Origin: Mucilaginibacter sp. L294
GTDB taxonomy: Bacteria; Bacteroidota; Bacteroidia; Sphingobacteriales; Sphingobacteriaceae
Direction of reading: 5' to 3'
Assembly (NCBI RefSeq): GCF_001636615.1
Contig: NZ_LGEK01000021.1
Location: forward strand, 1-61,415
Length of the DNA stretch: 61,415 nt
The notes beneath the pieces are model-generated. The model was not told the DNA's origin, made no database searches, and saw only the letters and a list, made by a program, of their open reading frames with translations. Position 1 is the stretch's first letter. Each line of letters starts with the position of its first letter. Shown piece by piece: positions 8,274-17,606 of this stretch. A program made the translations under genes and the position numbers.

Positions 8274-11200
8274 TTAAAAACTTGCATTTATCCCCAATAA
8301 AAATACTCTTGGTTTGGGGTAATCATAAAATTGAATGTTTTGGGTAAAGTTGCTTGATGCGCCCTGGTAAAAGTTTGCCGCACCGTTATAGGTTGATACC
8401 TCAGGATCGTAACCGGTGTATTTGGTTATTACAAACAAGTTTTGGGCCTGCGCATATACCCTTAAACGGGTTAGTTTTAATTTAGACAGTACCGAACTGG
8501 CGAAGTTGTACCCTAAAGTTACCGCACGGCCACGGATGAAATTTCCGCTCTCTACCTTGGTTGAGTAAATTTCTGTTTGGTAACGTACGTATGCAGGCCT
8601 TGTTTCGGCAATGCTGGTGTTCTGATGCTCAGGTGTCCAGGCATCTAACACGGTAGCGTAGCTGTTTGCCTGGCCGGTACGGTCTTGCCCGGAGTGTTTG
8701 GTTAAGTTCATGATCTGGTTACCGTAGTTAAATTGCAGATCGACACCCAGATCAAAGCTTTTGTAGCTGAAAGTATTGGTGAATGTACCGTAGCCATCAG
8801 GTATTGATTTACCCAACACCACTTTATCATCCGCGGTAACTTTACCATCGTTGTTGGTGTCCTGTATTTTCAAATCACCAGGTAGGAGGCCGTACGATGC
8901 AGCTTTTGCGGTTTCGGCTGTTCCCCATGTACCTAACACTTTATAACCATAAAAGCTGCCGGCAGGTAAGCCAACACGCATCAGGTTAAATTGCGAAAGG
9001 AAGTTTGGATCAAGAAAGATATCATCATTTGATTCGCCTAACTGTAAGATCTTGTTTTTAAGGAAGGTGATATTGAATGACGAGTTCCAGGTAAAGTTAT
9101 CTGTTTTAATATTTACCGTGTTGATGCTTAACTCGATACCCTTGTTTTGTAATTTACCGGTGTTTTTAAATACGTTGGTAAAACCGCTCGTTTCCGGCAA
9201 CGGTGCATTCAGTAAAAGCGCCTGGGTTTTTTTCAGGTAGGCATCGGCATCAATAGTAACACGGTTGTTAAACAACCCGAATGATACACCAATGTTATAC
9301 TCTGCTGTTTTTTCCCATTGCAGATCTTCGTTACCAATACTTGTTAAAGTAGTAGCATTGGCTTTAGTGCCACCAAAAACATAGTTATTTGGGTTGCCGT
9401 TAATATCTGTACTGATATTAGCCAGTGAGCGGTATTCGCCAATTTCGGAGTTACCGGTAAGGCCATAGCTCAACCTGAATTTAAGGTCGGATATGGTTTT
9501 GTTGTCTTTCAGAAAATCTTCCTGCGATACCCGCCACGCTACTGCAGCAGATGGGAAGAAACCGTATTTTACATTTTTACCAAACCTGGATGAACCATCC
9601 TCGCGGCCGGTAAGTGTAAGCAGGTATTTATCGTTGTAACTATAGTTTATACGGCCATAGTACGATTGCATTTGCCATGCATCGTAGTTTGAAACAGGTA
9701 TACCGGCTATTGCACCTGCACCTAAGTTATAGTATTGATAGTAATCATCAATCAAGCCGCTGGTAGAGCCATACAGCCTTAGTTGCTGAGAGTTTTGGCG
9801 CTCGGTACCTACAACCACGTTTAATGAGTGTACTTTATTAAACGTTTTGGCGTAAGTAAAATAGTTTTGCCATTGCCAGAAGGTTCTGTTGTACTCATCA
9901 ATAGAAGCTGAGCTATTGGCCTGGCTTGCGCTTGAGCCACCCACTAAACCGGTTTGCGAACGCGGGATGTAGTTGGCCGATGTAGTAACACCCATAACGG
10001 TGCGGAAATCTAACCCGGGGAACAACGTAACATTGGCATAGCCGTTACCGCTAAATACCCTGCGTTTGGCCAGTTGCTGAATTTCTAAAGCTTGTGCAAC
10101 CGGGTTATCTCCACCTTCTAAATTTGGGTAGTCGGTTCTTTTACCATAAGTTCCATCAGGATATCTTATAGGTATAAAAGAGGGCATTTCAACTAACATA
10201 CGGGGTATATTATTACCACCTGTACCGTAATTGCCCGCGCGTTGATCCTGCGTATTGTAATTTAACGTAGCGCCTATTTTTAACCACGATTTTATCTGGT
10301 CATCAAAGGTTAAACGGGCATTATAGCGTTTTAAATAGCTGTTTAATATAATACCTTCATCATCGGCGTAGTTCAGGAACAAACCGTAGTTTATTTTATC
10401 AGACCCACCGGTGAAAGAAAGGTTATGATTCTGGCTTACCGCGCTGCGGGTGGTTTCCTTTTGCCAGTCTACATCATAAAGCGGCTGCAGGTTAGAGTCA
10501 AACAGTTTACCTATTAGTGCGGTTCTTTGCAATTTTGGGTCGCGGGTTGCGTAATCACCGTTAGCCCAGCCAGTAGGGTCGTATTTTTTTATGTTAGCGT
10601 AAGCCAGGTCTTCAAGGTCCATAAACTGTTTAGAGTTAAGCACCGGCAGTTCTTTTGCCATGTTGCTCACGCTAACGTAGGCATCGTAGTTAACCGTGCT
10701 CGGCCTGTTTTTAGAGCCCCTTTTGGTGGTGATCAGAATAACACCGTTAGCACCACGCGTACCGTAAATTGCGGTAGATGATGCATCCTTCAATACATCT
10801 ATAGAAGCAACATCATTTGGGTTGATAGAGTTACCGCCTTCTGTCCAAACTATACCATCAACCACGTATAATGGGTCGGTACTGGTGTTGATAGAGCTGT
10901 AACCACGTATGCGGATCTTGGTATCGCCCCCAGGCTCGCCCGAGTTTGATGATACGTTTACACCGGCAATCCTACCGGCAAGTTCCTGCTCAAGGTTGGT
11001 TTGCGGGCGATCCTGTAAGGTTTTAGCGCTTACGCTACCTACCGAACCGGTAAGGTCTACCCGTTTTTGTGTACCGTAACCTACTACCACAACCTCGTTC
11101 AGCGCTTTAGATTCTTCGGTCATCACCACATCAATGGTTTGGCGGTTGCCTATAGCTACTTCCTGGCTGTTGTAGCCAATAAAGCTAAATACCAGGGTGC

Positions 11201-11717
11201 CGTTACCATCGGGCAGGTTTAACTTGTACTTACCGTTGGCATCGGTACTGGTGCCGGTGGTGGTACCTTTTAGTTTTACGTTTACGCCGGGCAGCGGGCC
11301 TTTGGCGTCGGTCACCGTTCCTGTTATATCTATGGCTTTAAAGTCAGGAGTGTTATCAGTATCCTTCTTTTTTACTACAATGGTTTCCTGGAAAATTTTG
11401 TAGGTGAGGGGCTGATCTTTAAAAGCCTCATCAAGTGCCTGGGTTACAGAAACCGCAGCAACATCAATGTTAATACCACGAACCTTTGAAACATCATTTT
11501 TGTCGTACATAAAATGATAGCCTGTTTGTTTCTCAATCAGGCGAAGAACTTTCTCTACAGAGACGTTCTTTTGGCGCAAGGATACAGTCTGGCTGAATGT
11601 CTTTGCGCTCACATTGGTAAGGGCTGCAATTATTAAAATAGCAGTGAATTTCATAACCAATATTATTTTGGATAGTTTAGACCATGCCAATGGCACAGCC
11701 TTAGAATTAAAATTCAT
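8274..11717 (-). CDS. SusC/RagA family TonB-linked outer-membrane transporter with STN domain
   Basis: 1147 aa. In order: signal sequence (to about residue 43), an STN domain (RQKNVSVEKVLRLIEKQTGYHFMY), a CarboxypepD-reg-like beta domain (ITGTVTDAKGPLPGVNVKLKG), the LNEVVVVGYGTQKR box, a plug domain (LYVVDGIVW, IDVLKDASSTAIYGTRGANGVILITTKRG) and a 22-strand barrel ending in aromatic FLLGINASF. STN-bearing transporters signal substrate binding to a FecR anti-sigma factor, which fits the FecR and sigma genes just upstream. It imports oligosaccharides with SusD and TonB. Confidence 0.95.
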   Translation of the reverse strand: MNFNSKAVPLAWSKLSKIILVMKFTAILIIAALTNVSAKTFSQTVSLRQKNVSVEKVLRLIEKQTGYHFMYDKNDVSKVRGINIDVAAVSVTQALDEAFKDQPLTYKIFQETIVVKKKDTDNTPDFKAIDITGTVTDAKGPLPGVNVKLKGTTTGTSTDANGKYKLNLPDGNGTLVFSFIGYNSQEVAIGNRQTIDVVMTEESKALNEVVVVGYGTQKRVDLTGSVGSVSAKTLQDRPQTNLEQELAGRIAGVNVSSNSGEPGGDTKIRIRGYSSINTSTDPLYVVDGIVWTEGGNSINPNDVASIDVLKDASSTAIYGTRGANGVILITTKRGSKNRPSTVNYDAYVSVSNMAKELPVLNSKQFMDLEDLAYANIKKYDPTGWANGDYATRDPKLQRTALIGKLFDSNLQPLYDVDWQKETTRSAVSQNHNLSFTGGSDKINYGLFLNYADDEGIILNSYLKRYNARLTFDDQIKSWLKIGATLNYNTQDQRAGNYGTGGNNIPRMLVEMPSFIPIRYPDGTYGKRTDYPNLEGGDNPVAQALEIQQLAKRRVFSGNGYANVTLFPGLDFRTVMGVTTSANYIPRSQTGLVGGSSASQANSSASIDEYNRTFWQWQNYFTYAKTFNKVHSLNVVVGTERQNSQQLRLYGSTSGLIDDYYQYYNLGAGAIAGIPVSNYDAWQMQSYYGRINYSYNDKYLLTLTGREDGSSRFGKNVKYGFFPSAAVAWRVSQEDFLKDNKTISDLKFRLSYGLTGNSEIGEYRSLANISTDINGNPNNYVFGGTKANATTLTSIGNEDLQWEKTAEYNIGVSFGLFNNRVTIDADAYLKKTQALLLNAPLPETSGFTNVFKNTGKLQNKGIELSINTVNIKTDNFTWNSSFNITFLKNKILQLGESNDDIFLDPNFLSQFNLMRVGLPAGSFYGYKVLGTWGTAETAKAASYGLLPGDLKIQDTNNDGKVTADDKVVLGKSIPDGYGTFTNTFSYKSFDLGVDLQFNYGNQIMNLTKHSGQDRTGQANSYATVLDAWTPEHQNTSIAETRPAYVRYQTEIYSTKVESGNFIRGRAVTLGYNFASSVLSKLKLTRLRVYAQAQNLFVITKYTGYDPEVSTYNGAANFYQGASSNFTQNIQFYDYPKPRVFLLGINASF

Positions 11718-11791
11718 AAGTTTGTTGTGTTTGGGTTAAACATTAAGTTTCAATTCGTCAAATTGCAATGAATGGGGGCCCAGGCATTTAG

Positions 11792-11828
11792 CCGGGAAAG
11801 TGAGTCGAAACACTTCCCGGTTTTTTTT
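11792..11828. promoter_or_regulatory. Hairpin in the fecR-susC intergenic region
   Basis: CCGGGAAAGTG (11792-11802) pairs with CACTTCCCGG (11811-11820) with one bulged A. Eight T follow on the plus strand. For minus-strand transcripts the T run lies before the stem, so it is not a normal terminator for fecR. It lies about 75-100 bases upstream of the susC start and may be a leader structure. The 250-bp gap holds no gene. Confidence 0.45.
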
Positions 11829-11967
11829 ATATGCGGGCCACCGTGCCGGGTTAACTTGCGAGGTGTATTTCTTTCATCATAAGTGTGTTTGTGTGAGGTG
11901 AATAATTGATTGTATTTGAGTATTGTTTTTTGGCTGTTTTTGATTCTTTCAGGATATTTTTTGGTGA

Positions 11968-13167
11968 TTAAAAAACCACTATTTCTTTCCCTTCAATTTT
12001 CAGGTCGATGCCTGCATATTTTAATATATTGAGCAATTCTGATGCTTTCACATTACGCGATATACGGCCGGTAAACTCTCTTGGCGGTACACCTTTTTTA
12101 TAGGTGATATCAACATCGTACCAGCGTGCAGCCTGGCGTAGTATCACATCAATACCTGCATCCCTGAACTGAAAAATGCCGTTTTTCCAGGCGGTTTCGT
12201 CGTCTACGTCCACATTATCAACCACCGTATTTTTGCCCGATTTGTTTATTTGAGCCTGTTGGCCGGGTTTTAACCTGGCGCTAAAATTTCCGCTGGTAAT
12301 GTTAACAGCGCCCTCAAGCAGGGTGGTTTTCATAATAGCTTCATCGTCATAGGCCATTACGTTAAAGTGGGTGCCCAAAACTTCAATATCGGCCCGGTTG
12401 GTTTTAACCTTAAAAGGCATAGCCGGGTTTTTGGTTACTTCAAAATAAGCTTCGCCGGTAATTTCAACCTGCCTTGATGTGCCCGTGAAATAGGTTGGGA
12501 AGCGTAATGATGATGCCGAATTGAGCCAAACCTTTGTGCCATCAGGTAAGATTACCTGGTATTGCCCGCCCCGTGGGGTAGTGATAACGTTTATTTCGGG
12601 AGCGGCCTTGGTATTGGCTTGTAATTTAGCGTTGTACAGTAACTGCCCATCGGCTGTTTTCTTGATAAGTGTTGCGCCTTGTTGCGCCAGCATGCCATTT
12701 TGGGCATTGTCGAGAATAATGGTTTTGCCGTTGGCCAGGGTAAGCACAGCCTTGTTACCACCAGGCAAGGCATCATGCGATACGTTGTTTTTAGCTTTTA
12801 CAAGCGTTGTTTGGGCTTGCTTTTGCGGGTGATGGGCATGCAGATAAAAGCCAAAGCCAATAAAGAGCAGTAGCATGGCAGCGGTTGATATTTTGGCCCA
12901 CAAAAAAATGTTATTGCGATTATTTGAATGCTTTTGAGATGCATCAGCACCTAAAATTTTGCTGAGCATTGCGTTTGTTTTGCCGTTATCGAACAGTGGG
13001 GCAGTGGGTTTTAGATCGTCCCAGGCCTGGCGTATCAACAAGGAAAGCTCTTCATTGCCCGCGCCGTTGTTTATTATAGCAAATAATTCGTCGCGCTCTT
13101 GTGGAGTGGCCGTTTTACTATAATAACGATCAAAAAGGTATCTCAACCTTAGCCTGGATGTCTTCAT
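11968..13167 (-). CDS. FecR family anti-sigma factor
   Basis: 399 aa from the ATG at 13167 (MKTSRLRLRYLFDRYY). About 90 cytoplasmic residues are followed by a single membrane segment (AKISTAAMLLLFIGFGFYLHAH), then the periplasmic FecR domain (INVITTPRGGQYQVILPDGTKVWLNSASSLRFPTYF is the family core, and VEITGEAYFEVTKNPAMPF follows). The C-terminal DUF4974 ends LLNILKYAGIDLKIEGKEIVV and contacts the SusC STN domain. It holds the neighbouring sigma factor inactive until SusC binds its glycan. It is encoded 89 bp after the sigma gene on the same strand. Confidence 0.93.
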   Translation of the reverse strand: MKTSRLRLRYLFDRYYSKTATPQERDELFAIINNGAGNEELSLLIRQAWDDLKPTAPLFDNGKTNAMLSKILGADASQKHSNNRNNIFLWAKISTAAMLLLFIGFGFYLHAHHPQKQAQTTLVKAKNNVSHDALPGGNKAVLTLANGKTIILDNAQNGMLAQQGATLIKKTADGQLLYNAKLQANTKAAPEINVITTPRGGQYQVILPDGTKVWLNSASSLRFPTYFTGTSRQVEITGEAYFEVTKNPAMPFKVKTNRADIEVLGTHFNVMAYDDEAIMKTTLLEGAVNITSGNFSARLKPGQQAQINKSGKNTVVDNVDVDDETAWKNGIFQFRDAGIDVILRQAARWYDVDITYKKGVPPREFTGRISRNVKASELLNILKYAGIDLKIEGKEIVVF

Positions 13168-13256
13168 TAAATGTTGTTCAATAATTGGTAGTGTAGAAAA
13201 AGCCGGGGAGCTTTTATTACATGACACCATAAGCGATTAAAAAGGGGGTATTGCTT

Positions 13257-13856
13257 TTAAAATTTTTTTGAAAAAAATGCAGAGATCAATATGATCATGG
13301 CCGAAACATCCATATTAGATTGTACAAAGGTGGTAATTGAGTGCGTAGCACCCTGCAGATATTTCTTCACGGTTTCGCGAGAGAGGCCCATTTGGCTGGC
13401 AATCTCATCGTACTTTAAACGGTTATGGCGGCTTAATAAATAAACCTTTTGTTGCTGTGGCGGTAAATGATCTATCGCTTCATCCAGCAAACTGTAGTAG
13501 TCAGCTAAGCCCGGATTTTCTTCGGCAATAAGCGGTAAAATATTTTCTTCAAGCGTTTTTTGGTGGATACGTTCTTTGGCTACTTTGCGCAGGCAATTTA
13601 ACGCGTGGTTTTTTGAGATAACAAACAAATAGGCCCTGAAATTTTGTACCGTGGTTAAAGTTTCGCGGCTCATCCATATCTTTAAGAACACATCCTGTAC
13701 AACCTCCTCTGCAAGTTCAACTGAATCTGTTATGCGATAAATATGTGTACCCAAAAGCTGGTGATGGGTGTTGAACAGTTCGCTAAAGGCGTGCTCATCC
13801 CCATTGGCCACTTTCAATAGCAACTCTTTTTCACATGGTAAAATTAAGTCAGTCAT
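13257..13856 (-). CDS. ECF RNA polymerase sigma factor (Bacteroidota FecI-like)
   Basis: 199 aa from the ATG at 13856 (MTDLILPCEKELLLKVANGDE). Sigma region 2 is AFSELFNTHHQLLGTHIYRITDSVELAEEVVQDVFLKIW. Region 4 is HLPPQQQKVYLLSRHNRLKYDEIASQMGLSRETVKKYLQGATHSI. It has no region 1 or 3, as in all ECF factors. It should direct transcription of the susCD operon downstream when released by FecR. The C-terminal hydrophobic tail AMIILISAFF is common in this subfamily. Confidence 0.93.
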   Translation of the reverse strand: MTDLILPCEKELLLKVANGDEHAFSELFNTHHQLLGTHIYRITDSVELAEEVVQDVFLKIWMSRETLTTVQNFRAYLFVISKNHALNCLRKVAKERIHQKTLEENILPLIAEENPGLADYYSLLDEAIDHLPPQQQKVYLLSRHNRLKYDEIASQMGLSRETVKKYLQGATHSITTFVQSNMDVSAMIILISAFFSKKF

Positions 13857-14010
13857 AGGCGGTAGTTGGTAGTGGCAAATAATGCAAAATATACTACAAC
13901 TGCAACCCAATAATGTTTTAATGTTAAAAAAGTATCATTATGTGTAAAAATGACGCATTAACAATTGCTTGTTTGTTAATCAATTAACCATAGCAAAAAA
14001 GAGTAAGCTT

Positions 14011-15033
14011 TTAGAATAATGATGGATTTTGGCCTGTTTTGACCTTCCCGAGGTGTTTATAAGCACTTTCGGTAGCCTCTCGGCCACGGGCGGTACGCAT
14101 TAAAAAGCCTTCCTGTATCAAAAATGGTTCATAAACTTCTTCAATGGTGCCTTCTTCTTCGCCAACAGCGGTGGCGATGGTTTTTAAGCCCACAGGGCCG
14201 CCTTTAAACTTATCTATAATAGTTGAGAGGATCTTGTTATCCATTTCATCCAAACCATGCTCATCAACGTTTAGCGCGTTAAGGGCATATTTGGCAATGG
14301 CGGTATCAATATTACCGTCGCCTTTTATCTGGGCAAAATCACGCGTGCGGCGTAAAAGCGCGTTGGCTATACGCGGGGTACCACGGCTGCGGCGGGCAAT
14401 TTCATAAGCGCCCTCGTCGCTTATAGGGGTACGCAGTATAGTTGCCGAACGTAGTACAATGGTAGTAAGCAATTTGGCGTCGTAATATTCTAACCGGCTG
14501 TTTATACCAAAACGTGCACGTAACGGCGCGGTAAGCAAGCCCGAGCGTGTGGTTGCACCCACAAGTGTGAACGGGTTAAGCGAGATCTGTACCGAACGCG
14601 CGTTTGGCCCGCTCTCCAGCATAATATCTATCTTAAAATCCTCCATGGCCGAATACAGGTACTCTTCAACCAGGGGGCTTAAACGGTGTATCTCGTCAAT
14701 AAAAAGGATGTCGCCTGTTTCGAGGCCTGTAAGTAAGCCGGCAAGGTCGCCCGGTTTATCCAGCACGGGGCCTGACGTTATCTTTATACCCGCGCCCATC
14801 TCGTTAGCGATGATGTGCGATAGGGTAGTTTTGCCCAATCCGGGAGGGCCATGCAGTAATACATGATCCAGCGCTTCGCCGCGCTGGCGGGCAGCCTGCA
14901 CAAATACGCGCAGGTTTGCCAGTATTTTATGCTGACCGGTAAAATCTTCAAAGGCCTGCGGGCGTAAAACTTTTTCTATATCACGTTCGGCAGGAGAGAG
15001 GTGTTCGCTATCCGGATCAAGATTTTCATTCAT
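14011..15033 (-). CDS. ruvB: Holliday junction branch migration ATPase RuvB
   Basis: 340 aa, full length. Walker A is GPPGLGKTT, Walker B is [11 protein letters not shown], then the [19 protein letters not shown] sensor region and a winged-helix C-terminus ([33 protein letters not shown]). RuvB hexamers drive branch migration with RuvA during recombinational repair. RuvA and RuvC are not in this window. The C-terminal FLMRTARGR is the expected arginine-rich end. Confidence 0.98.
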   Translation of the reverse strand: MNENLDPDSEHLSPAERDIEKVLRPQAFEDFTGQHKILANLRVFVQAARQRGEALDHVLLHGPPGLGKTTLSHIIANEMGAGIKITSGPVLDKPGDLAGLLTGLETGDILFIDEIHRLSPLVEEYLYSAMEDFKIDIMLESGPNARSVQISLNPFTLVGATTRSGLLTAPLRARFGINSRLEYYDAKLLTTIVLRSATILRTPISDEGAYEIARRSRGTPRIANALLRRTRDFAQIKGDGNIDTAIAKYALNALNVDEHGLDEMDNKILSTIIDKFKGGPVGLKTIATAVGEEEGTIEEVYEPFLIQEGFLMRTARGREATESAYKHLGKVKTGQNPSLF

Positions 15034-15040
15034 ACTTTTT

Positions 15041-15147
15041 ATTTCGAATTTCGAATTTTCAATTTCGGATTTAAAAAGGTTAAAGTTAAGTTAAATTTGG
15101 ACTTAAGACAGGTAATTTCGAAATTGAACATTCGAAATCCGAAATTC
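15041..15147. repeat. Imperfect inverted repeat between ruvB and the GT2 gene
   Basis: The arm at 15041-15073 (beginning ATTTCGAATTTCGAATTTTC) and the arm at 15112-15147 are reverse complements with a few mismatches. They are separated by about 38 bases rich in TTAAG. The element fills almost the whole ruvB-GT2 gap. It looks like a REP or MITE of a different sequence family from 2045-2157. Confidence 0.6.
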
Positions 15148-15148
15148 T

Positions 15149-15880
15149 TTACCCTTCGGGATATTTCCTGAAAATGCTGTTGATCTTCATCTGGATAACC
15201 CCAAAAAAGGCTTCCTTAAAGATGCCTGACGACATTTTTGAAGTACCGGCCGTGCGGTCGGTAAATATGATGGGTACTTCGGTAACCTTAAAACCATGTT
15301 TTATGGTTGTATATTTCATTTCAATCTGGAAGGCGTACCCCACAAATTTTATCTTATCAAGGTTTAGCGTTTCCAGTACCTTACGTTTGTAGCACATAAA
15401 GCCCGCTGTAGCATCCTGTACATCAATACCGGTTATAAAGCGTACGTATACCGATGCGAAGAAACTCATCAGTACCCGGCTCATTGGCCAGTTAACCACG
15501 TTAACACCTTTTATATACCGCGAGCCGATTGCGGCATCTGCACCTTCGGTACAGGCCTGGCGTAAACGGAGCAGATCATCAGGATTATGGGAGAAATCGG
15601 CATCCATCTCAAAAATAAAATCGTAGTGGTGCGCCACTGCCCATTTAAAGCCATGGATATATGCGGTGCCTAATCCCTGTTTGCCTGCACGCTCTTCAAT
15701 AAATAGTTTGCCATCATACTCCTGCTGTAATTGCTTTACAATAGTGGCTGTACCATCGGGCGACCCATCATCAATAATGAGCAAATGAAAATCATGCGGA
15801 AGCGTAAACACCTTACGGATCATCCGTTCGATGTTTTCTTTTTCGTTATAAGTAGGAATGATGACTATACTATCGGGCAC
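15149..15880 (-). CDS. Polyprenol monophosphomannose synthase-like glycosyltransferase (GT2)
   Basis: 243 aa. A GT-A fold of the Dpm1/Ppm1 type: SIVIIPTYNEKENIERMIRKV, LLIIDDGSPDGTA, FEMDADFSHNP (the DxD-type metal site), then QDATAGFMCYKRKVLE and a C-terminal IIFTDRTAGTSKMS. It transfers mannose or a related sugar from a nucleotide to polyprenol phosphate at the membrane. It has no C-terminal membrane domain, so it resembles the soluble class. The start is GTG at 15880, and no in-frame ATG precedes it. Confidence 0.88.
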   Translation of the reverse strand: MPDSIVIIPTYNEKENIERMIRKVFTLPHDFHLLIIDDGSPDGTATIVKQLQQEYDGKLFIEERAGKQGLGTAYIHGFKWAVAHHYDFIFEMDADFSHNPDDLLRLRQACTEGADAAIGSRYIKGVNVVNWPMSRVLMSFFASVYVRFITGIDVQDATAGFMCYKRKVLETLNLDKIKFVGYAFQIEMKYTTIKHGFKVTEVPIIFTDRTAGTSKMSSGIFKEAFFGVIQMKINSIFRKYPEG

Positions 15881-15941
15881 GTAGATGCAGAATTTGTTTT
15901 GTAATAAACGCCGCTAAAATAATTTAATTTTATGCTGCTTT

Positions 15942-15976
15942 AAAATAAAAAACAGGAAAGGGGTAAGCTTTCCTGT
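15942..15976 (-). terminator. Rho-independent terminator of the peptide transporter gene
   Basis: ACAGGAAAG (15952-15960) pairs perfectly with CTTTCCTGT (15968-15976). On the minus strand the stem is followed directly by TTTTTTATTTTA. It begins 22 bases after the transporter's stop codon. Confidence 0.85.
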
Positions 15977-15998
15977 AATGCAAAGATAATATTCTTAC

Positions 15999-17492
15999 TT
16001 AAAGGTTGGTTGTATCTGCAATAACCTGGTTGTCAACGTATGGGTCGGTAATGTAGTTCCTCTCTTTTAATCGCGGAGAAATAATCAGGAACAGTACTAT
16101 AAACACGCATATAAATGCTACAAAGAACCATTCATAATTAGCACCTTTTAGGTTTCTGGCCCACCAGCCGCCATTTTCAATAAGCCCGTTAACAACGGCA
16201 GTAATAAGGTTACCAAACGATACCACCAGGAACCAGATGCCCGTCATCGTACTTTTCATTGATTTTGGCGAATGCGTATAAGCGTATTCCAAACCGGTGA
16301 TAGATACCAGTACTTCGGCTGCTGACAGTATCATAAATGCGAGTACCTGCCACCAAATGGATGGTGAACCACCATGATCAAGGCTGGTGTGTATTACGCC
16401 GATTACCACAAATGCTAAAGCTGTTAACACCAAGCCCGTACCAAGCCTGCGAAGTGGGGTTGTTTTTAGTCCCCGTTTATCCAGCCATGGGTATATCAGG
16501 TAGTTAAACAGTGGTATAAACAGGAGCAGGAATATTGTGTTAAAAGTTGACAACTGGCCAGGATACACTGTGAATTTGGTAAAACCAAGGTTAATAACAC
16601 GATCCATTTTTTCGGCGTACAGCGTCCACTCAGACAAACATTGATCCCAAACAGCCCAAAATGCCAGCGCGAAAAAGAATACTGCCATAACGCGGTACAC
16701 TGCTTTCACACCTTCAACACGTTCGGGGTCATAACTTTCTTTAGCAATATCAAGTAATGACTGGCCGGGCTTCCTTTTGCTTAGATGGGTTATTGCATAC
16801 CAGGTTATAAATACCAGGTTATTACGATTAACGCCCTGTGGAGGAACCTTTACATATTTTTTACGGCCCGAAAAGAATATGATGGTAGCCAGCGCCATCA
16901 GGAGCCCGGGAATACCGAACGCCCATTTAGGCCCAAAGTGCTCATAAGTCCAGGGGATAGCAACGGTTGAAATCATAGAGCCGGCGTTGATACTGAAATA
17001 GAACCAGCCGTAAACTTTTGAAAGCAGATCCTGGTTGGTTGCATCAAACTGATCGCCAACGTTAGCCGATACGCATGATTTGATACCGCCGGCGCCAATT
17101 GCAACCACCAGTAAACCTAATTCAAAACCACCGAGGCCGCCATCAAACGTAGCCAACATTAAATGCCCGATGCAGTAAATTATGGATACATATAGGATAA
17201 GCTTGTATTTGCCGGTGAACCAATCGGCCACCATGCCGCCTATAAATGGCAAAGCATAGGCCACCATCACAAACAGATGGTGCAGCTTATTGGCATGCGC
17301 ATTAGCCTGGTCAGTTAACGCCACATCGCCCGTAGGGTTAAAAAATTGTTTCACTAAAAACAAGGTGAGTACAGAACGCATCCCGTAAAAGCTAAAGCGC
17401 TCTGCAGCTTCGTTCCCGATGATGAACGGGACACTACTTGGAAATCTTGATTTTGGTTTTGCCGGAGCGGTTGCTTGTAGGTTTTCTGCCAT
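15999..17492 (-). CDS. POT/PTR2 family proton-dependent peptide transporter
   Basis: 497 aa and about 12-14 hydrophobic segments. The N-terminal FIIGNEAAERFSFYGMRSVLTLFLVKQFF carries the ExxERFxYY-type proton-coupling motif. FYFSINAGSMISTVAIPW is the PTR2 signature region, and FFFALAFWAVWDQCLSEWTLYAE with LEYAYTHSPKSMKSTMTGIWFL are further family blocks. It takes up di- and tripeptides across the inner membrane with protons. Single-gene unit with its own terminator downstream. Confidence 0.93.
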   Translation of the reverse strand: MAENLQATAPAKPKSRFPSSVPFIIGNEAAERFSFYGMRSVLTLFLVKQFFNPTGDVALTDQANAHANKLHHLFVMVAYALPFIGGMVADWFTGKYKLILYVSIIYCIGHLMLATFDGGLGGFELGLLVVAIGAGGIKSCVSANVGDQFDATNQDLLSKVYGWFYFSINAGSMISTVAIPWTYEHFGPKWAFGIPGLLMALATIIFFSGRKKYVKVPPQGVNRNNLVFITWYAITHLSKRKPGQSLLDIAKESYDPERVEGVKAVYRVMAVFFFALAFWAVWDQCLSEWTLYAEKMDRVINLGFTKFTVYPGQLSTFNTIFLLLFIPLFNYLIYPWLDKRGLKTTPLRRLGTGLVLTALAFVVIGVIHTSLDHGGSPSIWWQVLAFMILSAAEVLVSITGLEYAYTHSPKSMKSTMTGIWFLVVSFGNLITAVVNGLIENGGWWARNLKGANYEWFFVAFICVFIVLFLIISPRLKERNYITDPYVDNQVIADTTNL

Positions 17493-17606
17493 ACTTTTTT
17501 GAACTATTTTTGTCTAAAATACTATATTTAAATTGATCCGAAATTTTATACCGAAATTATTACAGTAGGGGCTGTAATGTTTTGATTGCCGGATGATAAC
17601 AATGGT

